Shown here in pieces: positions 1 through 11,700 of a stretch of 64,000 bases of DNA (within the stretch, counting starts at the first letter, position 1; each line of letters opens with the position of its first letter). The position numbers and the translations under genes are program-made. The notes under the pieces were generated by a model. It had not been told where the DNA came from. It worked only from the letters and a program-made list of their open reading frames with translations, and ran no database searches. This DNA comes from Bifidobacterium bombi DSM 19703 (GTDB taxonomy: Bacteria; Actinomycetota; Actinomycetes; Actinomycetales; Bifidobacteriaceae), in assembly GCF_000737845.1 (NCBI RefSeq), contig NZ_ATLK01000001.1, forward strand, positions 620,001 to 684,000. Reading direction: 5' to 3'.

Positions 1-38
1 GGATTGCGTCAAGGACTCCCCTAGAATGGAAACCGTTG

Positions 39-56
39 CTTGGCAACAACGCCAAG
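39..56 (+). promoter_or_regulatory. Hairpin in the pta leader
   Basis: Perfect 6-bp stem CTTGGC / GCCAAG around an AACAAC loop, about 34 bases before the pta start codon. It would lie in the 5' untranslated RNA if transcription starts upstream of it. No function can be assigned and no clear promoter is visible in the few bases before it. Confidence 0.3.
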
Positions 57-89
57 TCATGGTCGGAACGTTCATGAAGGAGTGTAACC

Positions 90-1772
90 TTGACAAACAA
101 AGTTGTTTACATCGCCAGCCCAGAAGGCGGCAACGGCCGCAATGTCGTGGCCTGGGGGGTCACCAAGGCCTTGTCGTCACAAGGCAGGACCGCGATATAT
201 CGATCGGTGGCATGTGAAAAAAACGACCCTTTGACCCCCGTGCTGCTCGATGCCACGAACTGCGGTCAGGACCTTCGCAACGTGATCGGCGTATGCCCAC
301 GCAGGGCGCTGCAGGACAAAACCGGTACTCGAGGTGATGTCGCGGCCGCCTTCCACGCGTCCGTTGACGATCTGAACCCCGATTACACCGTAGTAGTAGG
401 CACCGATGGGTCGAAGATTTTCGACCCCGAAAACTTCGCCCTGAACGTCGATATCGCCGCAGATCTGGGGGCTCCCGTATTTCTGGCCGTCTGCACCATA
501 CCCCGCAACGGCCAGCAGGTGAAGGCCACGGTGGAGGCGTGCACCCGCAGCGTTGAGGCCGCAGGAAGCAGGGTGGCCGGCGTGTTCGTCACCGGTTGCA
601 CGGACGAGAAGGCCGCCGACGCCCAGGAGGCGCTCGAGGGCTTCCCGGTCCCTGTCTGGACGATTCCCGCCCTCGATTTCCCTGATGATGCGAATGCGAA
701 TGCTTGCACGGATGCCGACAGGGCGTTCAACAACAACGCCCCGGCCTCACAAGTGCTCGCCGCCTTGGACACTCCGTTCGCAGCTCCGACCACCCCGTAC
801 GCTTTCCAGAATAGTCTGCTTGCCAGTGCCAAAGCCCATAGGAAGACCATCGTGCTGCCGGAGGGCTCGGAGGACCGGATCATCAAGGCGGCAGACTACC
901 TGCTGGAGCGCGACATCGTGGACCTCATCATCGTGGGCGACGAGTCGGCGATACTTGAACGAGGCAGGGAACTGGGTCTGAACTCACTGTCCAAGGCCAG
1001 CTTCCAGGCGATGGACGACGAATCCGTACTGGAACCGATGACGGCGAAACTGTGCGAGCTGCGTGCGAAGAAGGGCATGACCTCCGAACAGGCACGCAAG
1101 CAGCTGGAGGACCCAAGCTACTTCGGCACCATGCTTGTGGTGATGGGCAAGGCCGACGGCCTGGTATCAGGCTCCATCAACTCGACGGCGAACACCGTCC
1201 GGCCGGCGCTTCAAGTCATCAAGACCAAGCCCAACGCATCGTTGGTCTCCGGCGCATTCCTCATGTGTTTCAAGGACCATGTCGCCGTGTTCGCCGACTG
1301 CGCCATCAACCTCAACCCCACCGCCGAACAACTTGCGGACATCGCCATCCAATCTGCGGACACCGCCCGCTCGTTTGGCCTTGACCCCAAGGTTGGCATG
1401 CTCTGCTACTCCACCCTCGGTTCAGGCAAAGGACCGGATGTGGATCTGGTCGAGGAGGCTACGAGGATAGTCAAAGAGAAGGCGCCGGAACTACCGGTCG
1501 TCGGCTCCATCCAGTTCGATGCGGCTTGGAGTCCGAGCGTGGCCGCCACAAAGGCCAAAGGCAACGCTGTGGCGGGTCACGTCAATGTGTTCGTGTTCCC
1601 CAGCCTTGCCGCTGGAAACATTGCCTACAAGGCCGTACAGCGCACTTCGGGTGCCTTGGCCATCGGCCCCGTGCTTCAGGGCCTCAGCAAACCCGTCAAT
1701 GACCTTTCGCGTGGGGCCTTGGTGGAGGACATCATCAACACGGTGGCACTGACGGCCGTCGAGGCACAATGA
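90..1772 (+). CDS. pta: Phosphate acetyltransferase
   Basis: Cytosolic enzyme interconverting acetyl-CoA and acetyl phosphate. The 560-residue protein has an N-terminal dethiobiotin-synthetase-like domain (about 1-230) and a C-terminal PTA/PTB catalytic domain (about 250-555) with TIVLPEGSEDRI near 252 and SGSINSTANTVRPALQ near 358. It is shorter than the roughly 700-residue enterobacterial form, apparently lacking the middle DRTGG domain. The start is a TTG with AAGGAG seven bases upstream, better placed than any ATG. The N-terminal P-loop-like stretch reads GGNGRN, without the Lys-Ser/Thr of a working Walker A. ackA follows about 200 bases downstream, separated by a terminator-like hairpin, so the two may be transcribed separately although they act in sequence in acetate formation. 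Confidence 0.96.
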   Translation: MTNKVVYIASPEGGNGRNVVAWGVTKALSSQGRTAIYRSVACEKNDPLTPVLLDATNCGQDLRNVIGVCPRRALQDKTGTRGDVAAAFHASVDDLNPDYTVVVGTDGSKIFDPENFALNVDIAADLGAPVFLAVCTIPRNGQQVKATVEACTRSVEAAGSRVAGVFVTGCTDEKAADAQEALEGFPVPVWTIPALDFPDDANANACTDADRAFNNNAPASQVLAALDTPFAAPTTPYAFQNSLLASAKAHRKTIVLPEGSEDRIIKAADYLLERDIVDLIIVGDESAILERGRELGLNSLSKASFQAMDDESVLEPMTAKLCELRAKKGMTSEQARKQLEDPSYFGTMLVVMGKADGLVSGSINSTANTVRPALQVIKTKPNASLVSGAFLMCFKDHVAVFADCAINLNPTAEQLADIAIQSADTARSFGLDPKVGMLCYSTLGSGKGPDVDLVEEATRIVKEKAPELPVVGSIQFDAAWSPSVAATKAKGNAVAGHVNVFVFPSLAAGNIAYKAVQRTSGALAIGPVLQGLSKPVNDLSRGALVEDIINTVALTAVEAQ

Positions 1773-1803
1773 GCATGAAGTAAGGCGATGGCCGCATACC
1801 AAA

Positions 1804-1850
1804 GCCGTGGGATGAATGTTCTAGGAGGAATTCAATCCCACGGCCTCTTT
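1804..1850 (+). terminator. Terminator-like hairpin after pta
   Basis: Arms GCCGTGGGATGAA and TTCAATCCCACGGC pair with one bulged A, followed by CTCTTT. The T-run is short, so termination may be partial, allowing some readthrough into ackA. Confidence 0.6.
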
Positions 1851-1970
1851 ATAGCCACTGGAAACTCCAAACCCTAGTCAAAGATGTTGTAAGAGCTTGT
1901 GAGTAGACTTGTATTCCAGCGGCCGCTTGCAGGCGGCACTTATTTATCACTGCTATGGAGGAAGTAAGCA

Positions 1971-3200
1971 ATGGCGAAAACCGTACTTGTCATCAATTCC
2001 GGTTCCAGTTCGATCAAATATCAGCTGGTCGATCTTGAGTCCGGAGAGGGCATCGCCTCTGGTCTGGTCGAGAAGATTGGCGAGCCCATCGACGGGCATT
2101 ACAAGCATGAATACAACGGTGAGAAGCACGAACTCGAGGAGCCGATCCACGATCACGAACAGGGACTCAAGCGCGTGCTGGGCTTCTTCGCCGAGTACGG
2201 TCCGGACCTTCAGGAATCAGGCATCGTAGCCGTAGGTCACCGCGTTGTGCAGGGCGGATCCGTCTTCCCCAAGCCGGCCTTGGTAAACAAGAAAACCATC
2301 GGCCAAGTCAAGGACCTCGCCGTGCTCGCCCCGTTGCACAACGGCCCCGAAGCCGCGGGCGCCGAGGTCATGGCACAGCTCCTGCCGGACGTACCACAGA
2401 TCTTCGTCTTCGATTCATCCTTCTTCTTCCAGCTTCCCAAGGAGGCCAGTACCTACGCACTGAACAAGGACGTGGCGCAGCAGTACAAGATCCGCCGTTA
2501 TGGTGCCCACGGCACCAGCCACGAGTATGTCGGAAGCGTCGTGCCGGGCGTAGTCGGCAAGCCCGCTGAAGGCCTCAAGCAGATCGTGCTCCATATCGGC
2601 AACGGTGCATCCGCCTCGGCACAGATCTCCGGCAAGCCCGTGGACACCTCAATGGGCCTGACACCTCTGGAAGGTCTGATGATGGGCAGCCGCACGGGCG
2701 ACATCGACCCGGCCGTCGTCTTCCATCTCATCCGCAATGCACACATGAGTGTGGACGAGCTTGATACGCTCTTCAACAAGCGCTCCGGTATGCTCGGTAT
2801 GACCGGCTTCTCCGACATGCGAGAGATTGACCGCCTCATCAAGGAAGGCAACGAGGATGCCAAGCTCGCCATGGAGATTTACGTTCATCGCATCGTGGGC
2901 TACATCGGCAACTATACCGCACAGATGGGCGGCGTTGACGTCATCACCTTCACTGCCGGCGTGGGTGAGAACGACTCCGAGGTCCGTCGTCGCGTACTCG
3001 AGAAGCTCGAGCCGTTCGGTGTGAAGTTCGATACCGAGAAAAACGAAACCCGTTCGAAGGAAGCCCGGATCATCTCCACTCCTGATAGCTCCGTCACCAT
3101 CGCCGTCATCCCGACGAACGAAGAGCTTGCCATCGCACGCAAGTCGGCGGCCATCGCCGCCGAGGGCAAGGATTCCTACGGCAACGAATTCACCAAGTAG
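1971..3200 (+). CDS. ackA: Acetate kinase
   Basis: Converts acetyl phosphate and ADP to acetate and ATP, the main ATP-yielding step at the end of the bifid shunt. The 409-residue protein has the family length and motifs: VLVINSGSSSIKYQL at the N terminus (nucleotide and metal binding), GHRVVQGG near 85, FDSSFF near 146, HIGNGAS near 207, SMGLTPLEG near 227, and a C-terminal GVGENDSEVR near 332. ATG start with GGAGG nine bases upstream. It is followed by a strong bidirectional terminator. Functionally paired with pta upstream. Confidence 0.98.
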   Translation: MAKTVLVINSGSSSIKYQLVDLESGEGIASGLVEKIGEPIDGHYKHEYNGEKHELEEPIHDHEQGLKRVLGFFAEYGPDLQESGIVAVGHRVVQGGSVFPKPALVNKKTIGQVKDLAVLAPLHNGPEAAGAEVMAQLLPDVPQIFVFDSSFFFQLPKEASTYALNKDVAQQYKIRRYGAHGTSHEYVGSVVPGVVGKPAEGLKQIVLHIGNGASASAQISGKPVDTSMGLTPLEGLMMGSRTGDIDPAVVFHLIRNAHMSVDELDTLFNKRSGMLGMTGFSDMREIDRLIKEGNEDAKLAMEIYVHRIVGYIGNYTAQMGGVDVITFTAGVGENDSEVRRRVLEKLEPFGVKFDTEKNETRSKEARIISTPDSSVTIAVIPTNEELAIARKSAAIAAEGKDSYGNEFTK

Positions 3201-3243
3201 CCACGGCGTATTCCACGCCATTGCCAGACTACAGGCGACAATG

Positions 3244-3284
3244 AAAAAGACCGGAACGACCTTATGTCCGTTCCGGTCTTTTTG
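3244..3284 (+). terminator. Bidirectional terminator between ackA and aroA
   Basis: Stem AAAAAGACCGGAACG / CGTTCCGGTCTTTTT with a 10-base loop. It has a T-run on both strands and so can end both ackA and the convergent aroA. Confidence 0.9.
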
Positions 3285-3337
3285 TGATAACGAGAGTCCG
3301 GACCGCAGCTTTCCGGTATGGATTGGTGTCGCAGCTG

Positions 3338-4840
3338 TCAAGCGCCGAGCATGGACGCCCACATGCTAACAAAGCCGGGCAAGGTCTTGCTCGTCGTCGA
3401 GATGTCGCGCACCCGTGTTCCCGGAACGGCCAGTCCTATCATGGCGGCAAATGTGGCCATGCGATGGTCGGCGTAGGTATCCATCAGAGCGGCGTGCAGT
3501 CTCTCACGCGGCACGGGAACGATTTCAATGCCATCATCGAGTTCGTCCGCCCACGCACCGATGCCCCGTATCTGCGTCACCAATGCAGCGAGCCGATTGG
3601 TTTCGTGACCTCGAAGATGCCCGATACCCACCAGTGCCGTCGGACCATCGGCCAGGGCCGCCAGAGCCGCGATACTTGGAGTGATCTCCCCCGCTGCTGA
3701 CATGTCATAGTGCCCCAGTCCATGGATCTCACCTTGTCCCCGAACCTCCAACACGCCGTTCGCACACGAAGACCGAGACATGCCGGAATACGGAAGGCCG
3801 TTCCAAGTCACTTCGGCCCCCATCCTTTCGAGAATGCCGGGCAACAGTCCCCCCGGCTGAGTGGTTCGGCGCGGCCATCTTGGTACGCGTACCGCCCCTG
3901 AAGATATAAGCGCTGCTCCCAGGAACGGCGCAGCATTGGAAAGGTCAGGCTCAACGACCACGCCATCAGGCAGCTGCAACCCACCTGGTCGAACGATCCA
4001 TTCAGCGGACTTGGGCGAAATCACTTGACCTCCTGCCACAGTCACATCATCGATGGTCATGTTAATATGTGGCAAGCTCGGCAACACGCTTCCCGTGTGG
4101 CACAGATGCAACCCACCGGGAAGACGGGAACCGATCAGCAACAGGCTTGAAACGAATTGCGATGAGGATGATGAATCGATTGCCACACGACACGCCTTCG
4201 CGACGGCGCGACCACGGCAATCCCGTTCCTGAGACCGCTCACTCCCGTTCACGATGTTCGAAGAGTCCGCTTTGGAGGAATCCCCGACGCCGCCGTCAAA
4301 AGCTGTAAGATGATGTCCTGGATTGAAGCTGTTCCCAGAGCAGTCATATACAGGTGGAACCAATGTAAAGGGAAGATAACCCGACCGCCCGTCGTAGTGG
4401 ATGCGGGCTCCAAGCTGTTCCAACCCGTCCAGGAGCGGCTTCATGGGCCGTTCATAGGCCTGTTTGTCACCATCGAAACGAACCGGTCCGTCCGCAAACA
4501 AGGCAAGTCCCGGGACGAACCTCATGACGGTGCCCGCCAACCCGCAATCAACAGTCACCGAACCATGAAACACACCTCCATCAGGAGGCGTAATCCTCAC
4601 GCACGTCTCATCCGTCTCATCACATTCGATGACGACTCCCAATTCACGCAACGCTTGCATCATCAACTCAGTGTCGCGCGATCGCAAAAGGCCTTCGATA
4701 CGGACCGGATGACGCCCCAATGCCGCCAATATCAGATACCTGTTGGACAAGGACTTACTGCCTGGTATCTGCACCGTTGCATTAATCGGCTGGCTTGCAG
4801 CCGGCGCGGGCCATGAACCAAGGCTTTCAATCGCACTCAT
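3338..4840 (-). CDS. aroA: 3-phosphoshikimate 1-carboxyvinyltransferase (EPSP synthase)
   Basis: Shikimate-pathway enzyme joining shikimate-3-phosphate and phosphoenolpyruvate. Visible motifs are PGSKSLSNRYLILAALG near 27 (substrate-binding lysine), GLAGTVMRFVPGLAL near 103, SSSQFVSSLLLIG near 221 and TYADHRMATFAAMIG near 462. At 500 residues it is longer than the usual 430 or so. Most of the excess is an insert near residues 165-215 (roughly NPGHHLTAFDGG to RGRAVAKAC) just before the SSQFVSS motif. ATG start with no strong Shine-Dalgarno. It runs convergently to ackA and in the same direction as acpS, from which it is separated by a 220-base gap without a clear terminator. Confidence 0.95.
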   Translation of the reverse strand: MSAIESLGSWPAPAASQPINATVQIPGSKSLSNRYLILAALGRHPVRIEGLLRSRDTELMMQALRELGVVIECDETDETCVRITPPDGGVFHGSVTVDCGLAGTVMRFVPGLALFADGPVRFDGDKQAYERPMKPLLDGLEQLGARIHYDGRSGYLPFTLVPPVYDCSGNSFNPGHHLTAFDGGVGDSSKADSSNIVNGSERSQERDCRGRAVAKACRVAIDSSSSSQFVSSLLLIGSRLPGGLHLCHTGSVLPSLPHINMTIDDVTVAGGQVISPKSAEWIVRPGGLQLPDGVVVEPDLSNAAPFLGAALISSGAVRVPRWPRRTTQPGGLLPGILERMGAEVTWNGLPYSGMSRSSCANGVLEVRGQGEIHGLGHYDMSAAGEITPSIAALAALADGPTALVGIGHLRGHETNRLAALVTQIRGIGAWADELDDGIEIVPVPRERLHAALMDTYADHRMATFAAMIGLAVPGTRVRDISTTSKTLPGFVSMWASMLGA

Positions 4841-5060
4841 GGAGCCGATTCTATCGTTACTCCCCTACAGAGCAATCACCAATGACCCGTGACTGCACAA
4901 ACGCAGACGGCTGGCGTACGGCCGGCACAGCCTCACCCTACAAGTCGACTCTAAAGCGATAACGACAACCAAAGGTGAATCGACCAGTACCGGCGAAAGC
5001 TGAATGTCTTTGGTACCGGTAATCCATCACGGCCACTCCGGCCGATCGGGGTAAAATACG

Positions 5061-5516
5061 TCAGCTGTCCGAAAAACCTGGATCATCGAGGCCAAGCAGC
5101 ACCACGGCCGAGGCGACGGACCCATCATGACTCAAACTGATGAGCCAATGTACATCACCGCATATGCCCAGCGACGAGAGCAGCAGATCATTGAGTTCCT
5201 TGGTTAGATAGACTCCGGGCCTTCCAAGCGAATCATCGATGATCTCGACCTGCGGCCACGGGAAATCGTCGATGCCATACGGCACAGGACGATGCCCCAA
5301 TGCAGCACACCATGCCTTGAGGACACTCTCCTTGCCGGCCCACCGGACAGCCAGATGTAACGCCTGACCATCGTTCTTGACGCTGGCCAAGGAACATGCC
5401 TGCCGCCGCTCCCGCGCTGAGAACAACTCGCTCAAGCGAGAGCCAGGCTGCCGCAATTGATCGCCGAAGGCACCCACATCAACGACATCATGCCCGATCG
5501 CCATGATCCGATTCAT
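5061..5516 (-). CDS. acpS: Holo-[acyl-carrier-protein] synthase
   Basis: Transfers 4'-phosphopantetheine from CoA to the serine of ACP. The reading frame has GHDVVDV near the N terminus (metal-binding Asp), FSARERRQAC, and WAGKESVLKAWCAALG, the second signature. The frame extends to 5543, but the second Met (5516, reading NRIMAIGHDVVDV) gives the normal family N terminus. A further Met is at 5504. It lies downstream of the FAS-I gene on the same strand. Actinobacterial FAS-I lacks the C-terminal phosphopantetheine transferase domain of the fungal enzyme, so this is the likely activator of the FAS ACP domain. Confidence 0.92.
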   Translation of the reverse strand: MNRIMAIGHDVVDVGAFGDQLRQPGSRLSELFSARERRQACSLASVKNDGQALHLAVRWAGKESVLKAWCAALGHRPVPYGIDDFPWPQVEIIDDSLGRPGVYLTKELNDLLLSSLGICGDVHWLISLSHDGSVASAVVLLGLDDPGFSDS

Positions 5517-5707
5517 ACCACCCACGACCTCCGATTCTCCCATGCCTCAAGTATGGCGTATGAGCGATACAGCACGCCCGTCCAATCACAGCGGCGAAGC
5601 TCGTCCTACAGCCGAAACACTCCCCTAAAGACGATTCGTCCGATCCAAATGACAGACCGGACGAATCAACGTGCGTTCAACGGTGAGCCACCCCCGTCAC
5701 GCCGTCA

Positions 5708-8700
5708 TCAGGCTTCGAAATAACCATCAACTCCCAAACGGGCTTCGGGATCAAGCAACATGGACTTTTCAAGTTCATGCGCGTTGTATCCCGGCGCGTC
5801 TTCATGGAAACGGCGGTTGTCGATCGGCTCGTACAACGCGGCTCGACCCATACGCCCTTCCTGAAGCCGGCGCTGTCCTTCGGCCAAACGTGCGTTCGCC
5901 TGAGCACGCCATTGCTGCAGTGCTTCATCCCCCTCGTTCTTGGCCACCGAGGCTTCGAAAGCTCCGGGGCTGACTATCGCTCCGATGCCTGAGACATGCC
6001 CGAAGCCCAACGACGTGACGAGACCGGCCTTAATGGAACCCACATGCAAAGGTTTCTCAAGCCACACCATATGGTCATCACGTTCCAGCTCCGGATCTAC
6101 GCAATCCAGCGCCGCATTCGCCGGTATGACGCCTGAAGCGAACAGCTGGGTCAACCCATTGATCTGGAAGATACAGGCACCTCCCTTCGCATGTCCGGTC
6201 AGACTCTTTTGAGAGATGACGTAGAGCGGGTTGCCTTCAGAGCGGCCGATGGCATGGGCCAGCGTGTTATGCAGCTCCGATTCATTGGGATCGTTGGCGT
6301 TCGTGGAGGTGTCATGCTTGGAAACAACTGCGATGTCGTCAGGTGTAACTCCCAACTTCGCCAATGAACGCACCAAATCGGAATCCTTGCCGCCCATGCC
6401 AGCAGCGAGGGCTCCGAGACCCGGGGCGGGAATGGAGGTGTGCGCGCCATCGGCGAATGAATGGATGTACCCCACGACACCGGCCACCGGCAGTCCCATC
6501 TTCAGCGCAATGTCGCCGCGGGTCAGGAGGATGGTCCCGCCGCCTTGAGACTCAAGGAAGCCGCCCCTTCTGCGGTCGTTGGCTCGCGAGAAGAAGCGCG
6601 GGGCTATGCCTTTGGAATACATCTCCGATGAGTTTGCCGTGGCGTTCATGTTGCCGAAACCGATGACCGACTCCACGCCAATGTCGTCAATCGCGCCGGT
6701 GACCACAAAATCGGCCTTGCCCAGAGCGATCTTGTCCACGCCCTCCTCGAGCGAAACAGCGGCGGTGGCGCAAGCCGAAACAGGTTGAACCATATTGCCG
6801 TACCCACCGATATAGGACTGCATGACGTGCGCAGCTACGACATTGGGCAGGGCTTCCTGCAGGATGTCCGTAGGTATCTCACGACCCAGATAACGGTCGA
6901 GGTACAGTTTGCGCATGGACGACATACCGCCGAAACCGGTGCCCTGTGTGGAAGCCACCTTGGACGGGTGCACGGCCTGAAGGATTTCAACTGGCGTGAA
7001 ACCGGCCGACAGGTAGGCATCAACAGTAGTGACGATGTTCCATAAGGCGATTTCGTCGACATCGGAAACCATAGAGGCGGGGATGCCCCACTTCACTGGG
7101 TCGAACCCTTTGGGGAACTGCCCACCTACGGTTCGGCTCATGGTCGCGCGGCGGGGCACACGGATCTTCGAACCGGAGGTCCTGGTCACATTCCATTCAC
7201 CGGACTCCCGATCCTCACTCACCTGGGTGTGGTCTGGATCGAGTTTCACATACTCTTCGGCCATCTCCTGGGTCGGCACAGAGAATTCGACGTCATGATC
7301 AAGAAAGACGTCAACCTCTTCCTCATCGGTTCCATCACGATAGTCAGAACCCATACCCTCGTCGAACGGGCGGATACCGGAACGGGCAACGACCTCGTCA
7401 TGGTAGCGCTCCGCGATGTCTTCCTCAGCAACAAGATTGCCGTCAGCATCATACCAACCCGGTGTCGGGCTGTCCTGCCATTCGATCAAGCCCATGTTCC
7501 AAGCCAATTCAAGCACCGCGGCGGCACTGAGATCGACCGTGCCATCCGAATGGATGCCCATCTCGGCCTCGAAACGAGTACGACCGGAGCCCCACGGGCC
7601 CATTTCGCCGATGGAGACGATGACGATCTGCTCTTCCGGCTTGGCCGTCACACCATCCCACTGCGATAAATCGATCTTCGGTTGCCTCGGCACACGCGGG
7701 GTTGGGAGCGCCTTGAGCATTCGCTTCACATCGGTGCCGGCAACGGCGACGGGCTCGTGCCCTTCGTTACGGACGGAGCCTTCATTGTCCGCCTCAGCCT
7801 CGGACTTGAGCTCACGAAGGTCGAGAGCCTCATGACCCAGTCCACCCGTCAAATCGACCTTCAATGGCGCGTCCAATGCCTGACGGCGAGATTGCATCGT
7901 GCACAGGCCAAGCAACCTATCCGCCATTTCCTGAGTGGAATACGTCCGCACTCCATGACGTTCCACGGCTTTGACGAGCGAGTCGTTGGCGCCCATGAGT
8001 CCGGTGCCTCGCACCCAGCCAATCAAGGGGTGAGCAAAGGTAACGCGGTCGGACCAGTCATGTTCGCTTCCCGCACGATTGACAATCGCGTCCATGGCGG
8101 CCTTTACCTCGCCGTATGCACCATCTCCACCAAACATGCCCCTGTTGGGGGAACCAGGAAGAACAACGTGAAGCTTGTGATCGACATCCGTATCCTCCCC
8201 TATTCGGGAGAAGCCGGCAATCATACGCTCCACACTCCAGAGCATGAGCCTCGCCTGGGACTCGAACAGCCTTCCTGAATCAGCCATCGTCCCATGCATC
8301 GGCGGAGCCGCAAATGGAAGAAGGATGGTCGGTTCCATGGCCGGCTTCAGAATGGTGGTCGTGGCACCTGTGGTCTTCTTTTGAGTGGACCCCACCCAGG
8401 ACACCAAAGCATCCACATCCCTGAAGCTCGACAGATTCGCAGGTACGATCCACAGCTTGGCGCCGGCCACGGCGTGCTGCCGATACAGCTTCTTGGCCCA
8501 CTGCACGCTTTGCTGGTCAAGGTCGTGCATAACGGCCACCACCGTGGCCCCTCCTGCAAGCAAGCCGGCTACAAGGGACCCGGCTATGGAATAGCGGGAT
8601 ACACCGGTGACGACGGCGATATCACCTACGAATTCGCAGGCATGGGGATCCAGCGAGACCTGTTTGCCCGCCTCCGTGGCGATGCGCGCGAAGACCTGAG

Positions 8701-11700
8701 CCAGTTCCGGTTTGCCATTTGCCCCGGCCAAACGCTCATACCAAGCGGCCTGGGACTGAACATCGACACCGGCTCCGACGAAGGAGGCAGAATGTGCATC
8801 AGCATCATCCTCATAGTAGATTCGGGCCAGATCCTCACGTGCACTGGCCCATCGGTCATCGAAAAGCACCGCCTTTCGCTCGTCGAACTGCGCTTCGACC
8901 TGCTTGGGCCAATCGGAACCAAGTTCAGCCTCAACGGCAGATACGACGGCAGCATCCTCATCCTCGCCGTTGGCAGGAAGAGGCTCATGCAGTCCAAGCT
9001 GATCCAAAACGAACCGAGCAGTAGAAGCCAGAAGTCCCTGCGAACCGGTGACCCTGGATGCGAACGCATCCAAAGCTGCGGAATCCACCACCGAACCTGA
9101 CGTTCCCGAACCGGAATTGGGCAATGCAACGGCGATTCCTCTGACCTGCGCCACATCCTGTACGCCTTGGTCGATCAGCGCATTGGCCGCACCCGTGGTC
9201 GAAACCGCCTGCGTAGGGAGCTTGGCGAGTTCCCCGCCGCGGGAGGAGGCACCTTCTCGAGTGTTCAATACAAGGCTGCAGACTACGGCCGCCACCCAGC
9301 CCGGTCCAAGTTTCCAGACATCGGATACACGATCCTCCACCTGTTTCAGCTTTATTCCGGCAGGACCGAACAAGGCCTTGACACGGTCACGGACGATCTC
9401 GGAAAGAACAGGCCCAAATGGCTTGTAATTGGGAGCCACCTTGTTGACCAAGGCGCTCAGATCAGTCATGGAAGCTTCGGCGGCACCGTCCACGGACGCG
9501 ACTCCAAGCTCAGAAGAGATGTCCATCAGCAGCTGGTTGCGTCGTGAGGACACTCCATTGGTCAGGCTGTCCGTGGTGTCGGTTGTGCCTATCTGATCGG
9601 GTCGGATCTTTGCAGAATAAGCCAACAGCATTGCGATCGCGTCACTGGCGCGGAAAGGAATGTCAGCAACATCGGCACCAGAAACCGAACCAGGAGCTTC
9701 GGACGCCACCGAAGCCGCCGAAGCCGTCTTGCCAGCGCCCACCTGTCCCTGGGCCGGGGCGGCCTGCGTGGCGGGAGCCTCGGCAACGGGCTCGGACCCC
9801 GCAAGGCTCTGGGCGGTGGACGAAGAAGCCGAAGTCTCCACGGCACCGGCTTCGTCTTCCTCACCGTCATCTATGGCAGCGTTGGGGTCGGTGTCAGTCA
9901 GGTAGACGCGTGACTCATCACGCCCTAGGTTATACACCACAACCTGGCGCTCACGGAAATCGGGGAGCTTCAATGTCTTGGCCGCCATGTTCGCAAGCGT
10001 CGGCGAATGGCCCAGACCGACCTCAACCAACTCCTCAAGACCCAGACCACCCTGTTCCTTGGAGCTAAACATCAGCGACTGCGTCTCTATCCAGCGCACA
10101 GGAGAGGCGAACTGCCAGGAGAGCAGTTCCGTCAGAAGCAGACGGCCCAGCTTCTGGTCATCCGAAGCATAGGAATCCCATACCGCCGGATCGTCCAACG
10201 CCTGCCTGATTCGCTCCGAAGGCACCACCTCCAGTATGGAAGCAGCGAAATCACGGGTCATTTCAAATGGCCGAGCCACCAGATTCGGAATATAACGACC
10301 CTCCAAACGCGAATAGTCGATGTACTGCGGCAAGAGCTTGTCCAGGGTGTCGCGGAATTCAGGCACACCCTTACGCAGCAAGGAGGAATGGAAGGGCACG
10401 TCGATGCCGGGAACATACATGAAGGCGGGTTTGCCGCCGGCCTCTTTCGCCCTACGATTCGAATCGGCCCTAAGATATTCCAGGCCGGCGATTGTTCCGG
10501 CGATGGCATACTGCTGGCCGGCGAGATTGTAGTTTACAATCTCTAGGAACTCACCGCATTCCTGCGAAACGGACTGCACATATTCCTTGACTCCGTCATC
10601 CCCCAAGCCAAACTGATTGGGTCGCAGCGCCCCCATGCGGTAATTGGAACGCCCCTGCTCGTCGCGCTCGATAAGGGAGTGCATGGTGGATCCACGGTGG
10701 AACACCAGCTCGAGAACAGTCTCCAAGGACATGACTCCCGCGAAGGAGCTCAACGCATTGTATTCACCCAAAGAATGTCCGGCGAAGTAAGCAGGCCAAA
10801 TATCCGAACCCGATTCGCGCAGGCGCGCCGTTTGCGCGAAAGCCACGGTCGCGAGAGCCACCTGGGTGAACTGTGTGAGGTTAAGCAGACCTTCGGGATG
10901 GTAATACGTTACCCCCTTGGCCGTGAGCGACTTGGGATTATCCCTGACGACCGCCAAAATGGAGAATCCGAGCTTGGAACGCGTCAAAGCGTCGGCTCGT
11001 TCCCAAGTCTCGCGCGCAGCGGCTGACTTGGCTCTCTCATCCAAAACCATACCCTGCTGCTGGATGCCCTGGCCCGGGTAAACGTAAGCAACCCGTGGAA
11101 TGCGCGCTATGGCGGTGCCGCGTGAGACAAGCTCGCCGCCGATCCGGCAGATGACCTCCAGGACCAAACCGCCGTGGCGTACTTTCCCGACGCGCTCGAT
11201 CGAAATCTCGACCCTGTCACCCAATTGCACCATGCCGTACATGTTGTACGTCCAACCGGCAATTTCATAGTGCATGCCCTGCTCATCCGTGGCCTGGAGC
11301 GCATACTGGGCCGTTGCCGACAACCACATGCCATGGACCAGAGGCGCCTTGAGGCCTGAGACCTTGGCTCCACGAACTGAAGTGTGGATTGGATTGAAAT
11401 CACCGGAGGTACGGGCGAAAGCCGTCATGTCAGCCGGAGCGGTGACGCTGACCTTGCGCAGAAGGCGACGCGGGGTGTCAACGATGTCCGCTTCTATTCC
11501 ACCATAGTCAGGCGCCGGCTGCGGCAACTGGTCGGAATACGCCCTGCCTCGGATGGCGAAACGCTCGACCTCGTTGGCCAATACCGTCCCATCCTCAGCC
11601 GCATGACGCACATGGATGGTGACCACACGGCCTGAGGCCGACTCGCTGTAATCCTCCGCCCATGAGGTGAGCAGGACACGTTGCCCCACATGGCTCAGAA

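Noticed and set aside
2649..3362. Minus-strand 237-codon frame over the end of ackA and its terminator
   Set aside because: It crosses the bidirectional terminator and mirrors the acetate kinase frame; no features of its own.
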